A stretch of DNA of 5,227 nucleotides from Planctomycetota bacterium (GTDB lineage: Bacteria > Planctomycetota > UBA1135 > UBA2386): assembly GCA_003235605.1 (NCBI GenBank), contig QJVU01000773.1, positions 1 to 5,227 of the forward strand, in the 5' to 3' direction. Below are positions 1 through 5,227 of the stretch, piece after piece. The translations under genes and the position numbers were made by a program. The notes under the pieces are model-generated. The model worked only from the letters and a program-made list of their open reading frames with translations, did no database searches and was not told where the DNA came from. Position 1 is the stretch's first letter; each line of letters begins with the position of its first letter.

Positions 1-546
1 GCGTTCGGCAAGTCCCTGGAGAAGATGCTCCGCAAGCGCGGCTTGCATGCCGCCCGCAAGACCCGGGACTTCCAGGGATTCAAGGTCAACACGATCAACC
101 TCGGCGGCTTGCGATTGCACTACACCGTGACCAGCGGGGCACTGCTGGTCGCGATCGGCGACGGTGGCGGTCTCAAGGCCATGCACTCCGCACTGGACTG
201 CGAGAACCGGGTTGCCAAGGGCAAAGAACCGTTACCGCTGCGGAAGGAGATCGCCGACCGTGTCGCAACAGAACCGGGTAGTCACTACGGTGTCGGCTAC
301 GACGACCTGGCGGGGATCTTGGGCTCGGTGCGCAAGGAGTACGAGGCCATGCAGAAGACCATGGAGGAGTACTACGAGGGGGGTCTCGAGGAGGCGATGA
401 AGGAGGACGCCTCGCTGCGCGTCATGGTGCCGCTCATGAGGATGTTGATCGACTTCTCCGACCTGCTGCGGCCATTCGGCCTCGGGACGACCGCCGCGGT
501 GCTGCGCTACCAGGGGAGGGAGATCGTCCAGCGCTCGGTCTGGTAG
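1..546 (+). CDS. C-terminal part of a secreted-family protein of unknown function (5' truncated; paralog of the gene at 3844)
   Basis: The reading frame is open from the first base and ends at TAG 544-546, giving 181 residues; the start lies outside the window. An internal ATG at 25 exists, but the frame continues upstream of it and the upstream residues match the paralog, so it is not the true start. The first 23 residues align with the last 23 visible residues of the gene at 3844 (15 identical, including M-L-R-K and G-L-H-A-A-R-K). Next comes a beta-type stretch (about residues 29-53: hydrophobic alternation ending in L-L-V-A-I-G-D-G-G-G), then a charged helical segment rich in Glu, Lys and Met (about 105-135), then a short C-terminal hairpin-like end. 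The layout recalls the C-terminal part of large secreted proteins of unknown function common in planctomycetes, with loose resemblance to DUF3352-type proteins. I cannot assign a function. It converges on the protease gene. Confidence 0.85.
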   Translation, partial: AFGKSLEKMLRKRGLHAARKTRDFQGFKVNTINLGGLRLHYTVTSGALLVAIGDGGGLKAMHSALDCENRVAKGKEPLPLRKEIADRVATEPGSHYGVGYDDLAGILGSVRKEYEAMQKTMEEYYEGGLEEAMKEDASLRVMVPLMRMLIDFSDLLRPFGLGTTAAVLRYQGREIVQRSVW

Positions 547-547
547 C

Positions 548-565
548 AGCCGCTCCGGCTAGCCG
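548..565. repeat. Short inverted repeat in the convergent gap, possible weak bidirectional terminator
   Basis: The 20-bp gap between the stop codons of the two convergent genes contains AGCCG (548-552), a CTC loop and CGGCT (556-560), which can form a 5-bp hairpin. The same CGGCT also joins a following AGCCG into a 10-bp perfect palindrome (556-565). There is no T-tract on either side, so this is not a standard intrinsic terminator. It could slow polymerase at the gene junction or be chance in GC-rich DNA. Confidence 0.25.
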
Positions 566-566
566 C

Positions 567-1619
567 CTAGCGCTTCTTCCGCTCCTTGAGGGGCGGCTTC
601 CGGGGCGCTGGCATGTAGTGGATGCCGTTCTCCGACCGGGTGGTGTTCAGGGCGAAGGCGTCGCGGTTGCGGAGGAAGTCGATGACGTACTTGCTCGGGA
701 TCGCGAAGTTCAGACCCTGGAGGCCGATGTAGCCGGAGCTGTTCACCCCCACGACCTCCCCGCGCAGGTTGAAGAGCGGACCGCCGGAGTTGCCAGGGTT
801 GATCGGCGTGGTGATCTGCAGGTGCGTGCGCCCCTCGAAGGTGCGGTTGGTGACGCTGATGATGCCGGAGCTGACGGTGCGCTCCAGCCCGATCGGGGTG
901 CCAATGGCGTAGACCCGGTCTCCCACCTTCATCTTGTTGCTGTCTCCCACGAAGATGTGCTTCAGGGTCACGTCCTTGGGCGGCTCGATCTTGACCAAGG
1001 CCAGATCCAGCTTGGGAGCAATCGCGACGACCTTGCACTTGCGGATGGTGCGGAGGTCGAAGCCGCTCTTGCTCTTGAGGTAGAGCGTGACGTTCACCTC
1101 CACCTCACGTTCCACGACGTGGAAGTTGGTGACGACGTAGCCATCCTTGCTGGTGATGAAGCCCGATCCCTGGCCGCCAGGGCTCTCGATCTTCACCACC
1201 GCTTCACCGACCTCGGCGGCGCCCTGTTGGATGGACTTCTCCGGCAGGTTGGCGGAGGAGAAGATGTCCTCGTAGGTGACCTCGGCGACCCGCCCCTCGG
1301 AGGCTCCCGACTTGTCCCGGCGGATGATGGAAGCGGTCGGCACCTTGAGGATGTCGAAGCCCACGTCCAGGAACACATGGGCCTCGGTCTCCTTGACCAC
1401 CGTTCCATCCAGCTTCTTGCCGCTGCCGAGGTGGAAGGTCCACAGCTCCGGCTCGCGGTCACCGCCTGCATCCGCCCTTGCAGCCTTGCCCGGTTGCGCC
1501 GGCGCCGGAGCCTTGTCCGGTTTCCCGGGTTCCGCGGGTTCAGGCCCCTGGGCGAGGGCGCCAGAAGCAAGGATCGTGAGGGTGGCGGCCAGCAGGGCAG
1601 TCGGGATTGCAGTGGTCAT
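567..1619 (-). CDS. Secreted trypsin-like serine protease (S1C/HtrA-like), without PDZ domain
   Basis: Predicted 350-residue exported serine endopeptidase. I chose ATG 1617-1619 because it starts a clean signal peptide (residues 1-23, hydrophobic core T-A-L-L-A-A-T-L-T-I-L, cleavage after A-L-A before Gln24). An in-frame ATG at 1733 would add 38 Arg/Gly-rich residues and run into the divergent gene. A Pro/Ala/Lys linker (about 24-56) leads to a small beta domain (about 58-102) with the pattern L-G-S-G-K-K-L-D-G-T-V-V-K-E-T, perhaps an SH3/Sm-like barrel. The protease domain spans about 128-318. The triad is visible: His167 in T-N-F-H-V-V, Asp205 in L-D-L-A-L-V-K, Ser278 in G-N-S-G-G-P. After the domain only about 33 residues remain, ending in a strongly basic tail; DegP/DegS/HtrA proteins normally carry one or two PDZ domains there. 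It likely acts in the periplasm or outside the cell. No clear Shine-Dalgarno lies before the start. The substrate is unknown. Confidence 0.92.
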   Translation of the reverse strand: MTTAIPTALLAATLTILASGALAQGPEPAEPGKPDKAPAPAQPGKAARADAGGDREPELWTFHLGSGKKLDGTVVKETEAHVFLDVGFDILKVPTASIIRRDKSGASEGRVAEVTYEDIFSSANLPEKSIQQGAAEVGEAVVKIESPGGQGSGFITSKDGYVVTNFHVVEREVEVNVTLYLKSKSGFDLRTIRKCKVVAIAPKLDLALVKIEPPKDVTLKHIFVGDSNKMKVGDRVYAIGTPIGLERTVSSGIISVTNRTFEGRTHLQITTPINPGNSGGPLFNLRGEVVGVNSSGYIGLQGLNFAIPSKYVIDFLRNRDAFALNTTRSENGIHYMPAPRKPPLKERKKR

Positions 1620-1648
1620 GGCCAAAAGGATAAAGTCCCCCGCCCGCC
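1620..1648. promoter_or_regulatory. 29-bp divergent intergenic gap between protease and propeller genes
   Basis: The two divergent genes are separated by only 29 bp, with an A-rich core (AAAAGGATAAAG, about 1624-1635) inside otherwise GC-rich sequence. Read on the plus strand, AAGGA lies too far (about 18 nt) from ATG 1649 to be an ordinary ribosome site. On the minus strand the region just before ATG 1619 is pyrimidine-rich. No confident -10/-35 pair can be named. Two full promoters cannot fit without overlapping the 5' coding ends, so either the promoters lie inside the opposing genes or the transcripts are leaderless or very short-leadered. Confidence 0.35.
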
Positions 1649-3847
1649 ATGGCACCCACCCCTCCGCGCCTGCGTCCAGTTTTGCTCGCCGCCGCCCTGA
1701 GCCTCGGCGGCATCCGCTCCTCGCAGGATCCACCTCCGGGGGATCCGAAGCTGAGGGCGCGCTTCGGCTTTCTAGGTCCCACGATCCACAAGATCGGTGA
1801 CAGCATCGGCTACCTGCGCATCGGCCGACTCCGTCCTGGCAAGCAGGACGACCTGCTGGTCAACAACCCCCTGCGGGCACGCGTGGAGATCCGCACCTTG
1901 AAGGGCGAGGGCGATCCCGAGGTGGGTGCGCTGAAGCTGGACGAGCGTTCCGAGGCCACGACCGGCGAAGTCCTGGGCGTCGCGCTGGGGGACGTCGACG
2001 GCGACCACCGGGAGGACATCCTCCTGGCGACGTCGCGCAGCCGGCTGATCACGATCCTCTCCGGAAAGAGCGACAACACCTCCGAGGTGCCACAGATCGA
2101 GGTGGGTCGTCTGAAGACCGGCAACTGCCTCCACGCCAGCGACGTGGATGGGGACGGTAAGGCCGATGCGGTCCTGCTGACCGAAGACGGCGTGCAGATC
2201 GTCACGGGCATAGCACAGAGCCCGAAAGTACATCCCACCGAGCCGATCTTCGCCCAGCGTGTGATGTCGTTCCGGGTGTTCGACGTGGATGGCGACGGCA
2301 ACCAGGACATCCTGCTGTGCTCCAATGCCGCGCAACTGCCCCTGCACGTCAAGCTGGGCGAGGGTGGCGGCAAGCTGGGTCCCTGGATCCTCCTGGACTG
2401 CCCGCAGCTGGTGCTGGCGGTGCCGGGAACCGGCTCGGGCGACCGACCGACGATCTGCACCATCGGCGAGAAGCCGCGGCGGGTGGTCGAGTACGAGCTC
2501 CGGCGCCGTGACGGAGCCCAACGCCCAGCGCTGCAGCTGACCGCGCTGCCCGCCGGCCAGGACGACCGCCCCTTCGCCTACGGTGACATCGACGGCGACG
2601 GCGACATGGACCTGGTGATCGCCGACCCGGAGCGGGCCCGGCTGTCGATCTTCCTGGAAGAGAAAGGCGACTTCCACCAGGTGGACGCGCCGACCCTCGC
2701 CCACGTCAGCAGCCTTGCGATCGGCGACGTGAACGGCGACGGCAAGCCCGACCTGGTGCTGGCCAGCCCCGAGGAGCAGGCGCTGGCGTGGCGGAGCGGC
2801 ACAGAGCCCCTGGAGACATTCCCCACCCGGCTGCCGCTTCCCAACGACGTCGTGCCCGAAAAGGACCAGATGCCCGTGACAGTAGGCGTGGACGGAAACA
2901 GCATCCTCTGCCTGGTGCGGGACAAGAGAAGGAAGACGGCGCTGCTGCGACTGACCTGGAGCGACGGAGGCTTCGCCAAGGAGCCCAAGGTCCTGCAGAC
3001 GATCAAACGGATCTCCAAGGACCCCAGCCGCCTGCTGGTGGACGATCTTGGGGGCAAGACGGGCCGCGAGATCTACTGGGTGGTTCCCCAGGACGGCCTG
3101 CACGTGAGCTTTCCGGAAGCGGACGGCAGCTACCGGGAAGCCGAGGCCCAGGGCGGCGGCGCCGGCTTCACCAAGAAGATGGTGGACGGCTCACTTTCAG
3201 TGACAGAAACCCCCCAGGGTCGGGCACTCATGGTGGTCCGGGAGCGCTATGCCCGCACCTTCCGGTTCGACGACAAGTGTGAGCCGGTGATTCTCGCCCA
3301 GGACAACGGTCCGGAAGGCATCCGCACGATGAACATGGGCGTGGTCATGGCCGACGGCTCACGCCTGTTCCTGGACCGAACCGCCCAGAAGCTCTACTGC
3401 TGCACCGAGGGTCGCCCCACCGTGTCTGTCGACATCCCCAACATCAACCCCACGCACCTGATCGCCCACGGCAATGCTGCCCTGGTCGTCGGAGGCCGCG
3501 GCATCCTGCGGGTGCCGTTCGGGACGTCCTTCGAGCTCAAGGCCGTGCGGCAGCACGAACCGCCCACCAAGAAGACCAACTACTTCCGCGCTTTGGCGGC
3601 GGACCTGGACGCCGACGGCCATCAGGACCTGGCGCTGCTGGACAGCAACCTGCATGGCGCCCACATCCTGGTGGCCACAAAGGACAAACTCGAGCGTGCG
3701 GTATCCTTCCAGGTGTTCGAGACCACGGAGGACCGCAGCTACTACGAACCCCGGGAGCTCGCCGCCGGAGACCTGAACGGCGACGGTCGCCAAGACCTCG
3801 TCCTGATTGCCCACGACCGCATCCTGATCTACCTGCAGGAAGAATGA
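1649..3847 (+). CDS. Secreted FG-GAP/VCBS-type beta-propeller protein
   Basis: A 732-residue protein starting at ATG 1649 with a short export signal: Pro/Arg n-region (1-10), hydrophobic core V-L-L-A-A-A-L-S-L (11-19), probable cleavage near residues 20-26. The start is supported by this signal; no good Shine-Dalgarno is present. Seven calcium-loop motifs of type D-x-[DN]-x-D-G are visible, with first Asp at residues 115, 165, 212, 313, 360, 652 and 708, each followed by a hydrophobic beta strand (D-I-L-L, D-L-V-I, D-L-V-L). This is the signature of FG-GAP/VCBS repeats, which fold as integrin-alpha-like propellers. Degenerate copies (for example 60-71 G-K-Q-D-D-L-L-V and 466-478) fill the gaps at about 50-residue spacing. 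No transmembrane anchor, sorting tag or enzyme domain is seen, so a binding or scaffold role outside the cytoplasm is the likely job, ligand unknown. It overlaps the next gene by 4 bp and is probably co-transcribed with it. Confidence 0.93.
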   Translation: MAPTPPRLRPVLLAAALSLGGIRSSQDPPPGDPKLRARFGFLGPTIHKIGDSIGYLRIGRLRPGKQDDLLVNNPLRARVEIRTLKGEGDPEVGALKLDERSEATTGEVLGVALGDVDGDHREDILLATSRSRLITILSGKSDNTSEVPQIEVGRLKTGNCLHASDVDGDGKADAVLLTEDGVQIVTGIAQSPKVHPTEPIFAQRVMSFRVFDVDGDGNQDILLCSNAAQLPLHVKLGEGGGKLGPWILLDCPQLVLAVPGTGSGDRPTICTIGEKPRRVVEYELRRRDGAQRPALQLTALPAGQDDRPFAYGDIDGDGDMDLVIADPERARLSIFLEEKGDFHQVDAPTLAHVSSLAIGDVNGDGKPDLVLASPEEQALAWRSGTEPLETFPTRLPLPNDVVPEKDQMPVTVGVDGNSILCLVRDKRRKTALLRLTWSDGGFAKEPKVLQTIKRISKDPSRLLVDDLGGKTGREIYWVVPQDGLHVSFPEADGSYREAEAQGGGAGFTKKMVDGSLSVTETPQGRALMVVRERYARTFRFDDKCEPVILAQDNGPEGIRTMNMGVVMADGSRLFLDRTAQKLYCCTEGRPTVSVDIPNINPTHLIAHGNAALVVGGRGILRVPFGTSFELKAVRQHEPPTKKTNYFRALAADLDADGHQDLALLDSNLHGAHILVATKDKLERAVSFQVFETTEDRSYYEPRELAAGDLNGDGRQDLVLIAHDRILIYLQEE
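1796..2848 (+). repeat. Encoded repeat block 1: seven propeller units, five with intact calcium motif
   Basis: Within the propeller gene, units centre on residues about 60, 115, 165, 212, 260, 313 and 360. The intact D-x-[DN]-x-D-G loops start at nucleotides 1991, 2141, 2282, 2585 and 2726. The units at residue 60 (R-L-R-P-G-K-Q-D-D-L-L-V) and 260 (P-G-T-G-S-G-D-R-P-T-I-C) keep the glycines and the following strand but lack the acidic ligands. Block limits are approximate; the count of seven is inferred from spacing read by eye. Confidence 0.5.
2849..3844 (+). repeat. Encoded repeat block 2: probable seven propeller units, two with intact calcium motif
   Basis: The second half of the propeller protein has clear calcium loops only at nucleotides 3602 (A-D-L-D-A-D-G-H-Q-D) and 3770 (G-D-L-N-G-D-G-R-Q-D). 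Between them and block 1, weak copies can be placed at residues about 411, 466, 518, 565 and 605, each a polar glycine-containing turn before a hydrophobic strand (for example V-D-D-L-G-G-K-T-G-R-E-I-Y-W-V). The weak copies are my reading and could be over-interpreted. Confidence 0.35.
3837..3847 (+). promoter_or_regulatory. Stop/start overlap (ATGA) with AGGA upstream, likely translational coupling
   Basis: The propeller gene's TGA (3845-3847) overlaps the next gene's first ATG (3844-3846). AGGA at 3837-3840 lies inside the propeller gene but only 3 nt before this ATG, which is closer than usual; it is 15 nt from the alternative ATG at 3856. The overlap suggests that ribosomes finishing the propeller restart on the next gene. 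Which of ATG 3844, 3856 or 3859 is used is not settled. Confidence 0.5.
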
Positions 3848-5227
3848 GAACCAACATGATGTCCCGCCTGAAGACACTGAACACAACGCTCGCCGTCACC
3901 CCGCTTCTGCTGGTCCTCGCCGCTCCGATCCGTGCCCAGGAGACGGCCAACCAGAAGGACGCCGCCGCACAGAAGACCGCCGCCGACAAGGTCAACCTGA
4001 TCGCGCAGAACCCACTGTTCCTCGCCCACTGCGACGGCTTCGGCAAGCTGCGCAGCAGCTTCCTTCCCACCAACATGGGCAAGCTGTTCGCAAGCGACGA
4101 GTTCCAGGGTCTCATGAAGCCCATGCTCATGGGCCTCGAGCAGATGAAGAAGCACGCCAGCGGCACCGTGCCGGTGGATCTCGACGAGCTGGAGAAGGCG
4201 ATCAAGGGCTACGGTGGCCGCCTGACTCTCGCCATGCACATCGTGGGCGAGATCGACTTCCGGACCGACCAGCCGCCCTTCGGCTTCACGATGGTCTTGT
4301 CACCGGACGGGACGACGGACCTGAAGGGCCTGTGCGAGAAGTGCACGAAGCTGGTCGAAGAGGACGGTGCAGACAAGGCCTTCGACCTGGAAGTCGAGGG
4401 CAAGACCTTCCGTTGCGTGAGCCCGAGCGGCGGCATCGAGGAAGGACAGTGGGCAGCGACAATCCCGTTCCTCCATGCGGGGCACGCGGTGGCGTGCATC
4501 AGCACCAACCTCAAGGAAAGCGTGAAGATGGTGCTGAACCCGGATCAGAAGCCCAGGTTCGAGGCCAGAAAGGAGTTTGCCGCGAACAGCTTCGGTGTCA
4601 GGTTCGACGTCGGCCGGTTCGTGACGATGATCGAGGAGGGCCTCAAGCGCAAGATGGGCGATGACTTTGCCGACTCGGGACCCAAGGTGGCCCTGGACCT
4701 TCTCGGGGTCCGCAGCCTTGACACGGTCTCGATCAGCTTTCGACCAGCGGGTCCCTATGTCGCCTGGGAGTCGGTATTGCAGTTCAACAGCAGCGACCGC
4801 GGAGTGCTGGCAGCGTTGTTCCCCAAGAGCAAGGCCCCGAGTCCGTTCCTGGGCAGCCTGCCACGGACCACCCCCATGGCCCAGACCTTCCATTTCGATC
4901 TCGGCGTCCTCCATGCCACCGCCAAGAAGATCTGGCAGGCCCTGGACGACACCGAGATCGACATGCCGATGGCCTGGGGCGACATCGAGAGCGGCTTCGA
5001 GGAGCAGTTCGGGTTCCGGTTGAAGGAGGACTTCATCGACCACCTCGGCGCCAGCGGCATCGTGGCCCAGCAGATCTCCGAGGACGCAGACGAGGAGGGC
5101 GGGCCCTTCCAGGATCCCGACGGCACCTGCCTTGCGCTCCAGGTCAAGAATCCCGAAGCCTTCTCCAAGTGCATCGACACCATGCTCCGCAAGTGGGGGC
5201 TGCACGCTGCCCGCAAGAAGGACGACT
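3844..5227 (+). CDS. Secreted protein of unknown function, N-terminal 461 residues (3' truncated; paralog of the gene at 1)
   Basis: The frame is open from ATG 3844 to the right edge with no stop; I translated it codon by codon. Starts at ATG 3856 or 3859 are possible and would keep the signal peptide. Signal peptide: Arg/Lys n-region, core L-A-V-T-P-L-L-L-V-L-A-A (16-27), cleavage after I-R-A (31) before Gln32. A charged Ala/Lys/Gln spacer (32-49) precedes the pattern L-P-T-N-M-G-K-L-F-A-S-D-E-F-Q (about 70-85), like the LP..tLGkL....e motif near the mature N-terminus of many planctomycete secreted unknowns. Alternating beta and alpha segments follow, with F-E-E-Q-F-G-F-R-L-K-E-D-F-I-D-H-L-G (385-402), recalling the G-x-D-L-x-x-D-L-L-x-x-L-G pattern of DUF3352-like proteins. 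The last 23 residues match the beginning of the gene at position 1, so about 160 residues are probably missing. No catalytic motif is seen. Function unknown. Confidence 0.88.
   Translation, partial: MRTNMMSRLKTLNTTLAVTPLLLVLAAPIRAQETANQKDAAAQKTAADKVNLIAQNPLFLAHCDGFGKLRSSFLPTNMGKLFASDEFQGLMKPMLMGLEQMKKHASGTVPVDLDELEKAIKGYGGRLTLAMHIVGEIDFRTDQPPFGFTMVLSPDGTTDLKGLCEKCTKLVEEDGADKAFDLEVEGKTFRCVSPSGGIEEGQWAATIPFLHAGHAVACISTNLKESVKMVLNPDQKPRFEARKEFAANSFGVRFDVGRFVTMIEEGLKRKMGDDFADSGPKVALDLLGVRSLDTVSISFRPAGPYVAWESVLQFNSSDRGVLAALFPKSKAPSPFLGSLPRTTPMAQTFHFDLGVLHATAKKIWQALDDTEIDMPMAWGDIESGFEEQFGFRLKEDFIDHLGASGIVAQQISEDADEEGGPFQDPDGTCLALQVKNPEAFSKCIDTMLRKWGLHAARKKDD

Noticed and set aside
547..566. Intrinsic terminator between the convergent genes
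   Set aside because: The hairpin stem is only 5 bp and no T-run follows on either strand, so I list it only as a short inverted repeat.
618..1700. Long plus-strand open frame (360 codons) across the protease gene
   Set aside because: It is an antisense shadow. The minus-strand frame has a signal peptide, a full catalytic triad and typical protease motifs, while the plus frame has Asp/Val/Leu-rich low-information sequence and no recognisable domain.
1620..1733. N-terminal extension of the protease to ATG at 1733
   Set aside because: It would bury the signal peptide behind 38 Arg/Gly-rich residues and overlap the start of the divergent propeller gene by 85 bp.
1772..3103. Long minus-strand open frame (443 codons) across the propeller gene
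   Set aside because: Antisense shadow of a GC-rich gene. Its His/Val/Asp-rich repeats are reverse-complement images of the calcium-loop codons.
1991..3790. Repeated GACGGCGAC-like sequences suggesting a DNA repeat array
   Set aside because: They are in-frame codons for the D-x-[DN]-G-D-G loops, with varied synonymous codons and spacing set by the protein units; they are not a CRISPR or a non-coding repeat.
4300..5205. Long minus-strand open frame (301 codons) at the right end
   Set aside because: The plus-strand frame from 3844 is uninterrupted, has a signal peptide and aligns with the paralog at position 1, so the minus frame is a shadow.
1..5227. Window ends matching because of a circular element or assembly duplication
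   Set aside because: The matching ends differ at many codons and amino acids (8 of 23 residues differ), so they are diverged paralogs and not the same DNA.

Overview
The window is GC-rich bacterial DNA with strongly G/C-ended codons and almost no non-coding sequence. It holds four protein genes and no RNA genes, mobile elements or CRISPR arrays that I can see. The gene types are a PDZ-less trypsin-like secreted protease with a small N-terminal beta domain, a large FG-GAP/VCBS-type propeller protein, and a family of secreted proteins of unknown function with an LP-x(n)-G-K-L-F type N-terminal pattern. This mix, with weak or absent Shine-Dalgarno signals, resembles Planctomycetota or a related deep lineage. 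That placement is inference; no marker gene is present.

Layout: (1) 1-546, plus strand, the C-terminal 181 residues of a protein whose start lies left of the window. (2) 567-1619, minus strand, a trypsin-like serine protease with signal peptide and a complete His-Asp-Ser triad, convergent with gene 1 across 20 bp. (3) 1649-3847, plus strand, a 732-residue secreted propeller protein with seven intact calcium-type D-x-[DN]-x-D-G motifs, divergent from the protease across only 29 bp. (4) 3844 to the right edge, plus strand, a secreted protein of unknown function, open at its 3' end, whose start overlaps the propeller stop codon by 4 bp (ATGA).

Genes 1 and 4 are paralogs. The last residues visible in gene 4 align with the first residues visible in gene 1 (15 of 23 identical), so the protease/propeller pair sits between two members of one family. 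By projecting gene 1 onto gene 4, a full-length member should be about 620 residues.

Genes 2, 3 and 4 each have a recognisable N-terminal export signal, and gene 1 is expected to have one by homology. The locus therefore looks like a small cell-envelope or extracellular set. Genes 3 and 4 are probably co-transcribed and translationally coupled. Whether the protease acts on the other products is unknown. The most notable internal structure is a regular spacing of about 50 residues in the propeller protein, which can be read as 14 units (two seven-bladed propellers), half of which have lost the calcium motif.
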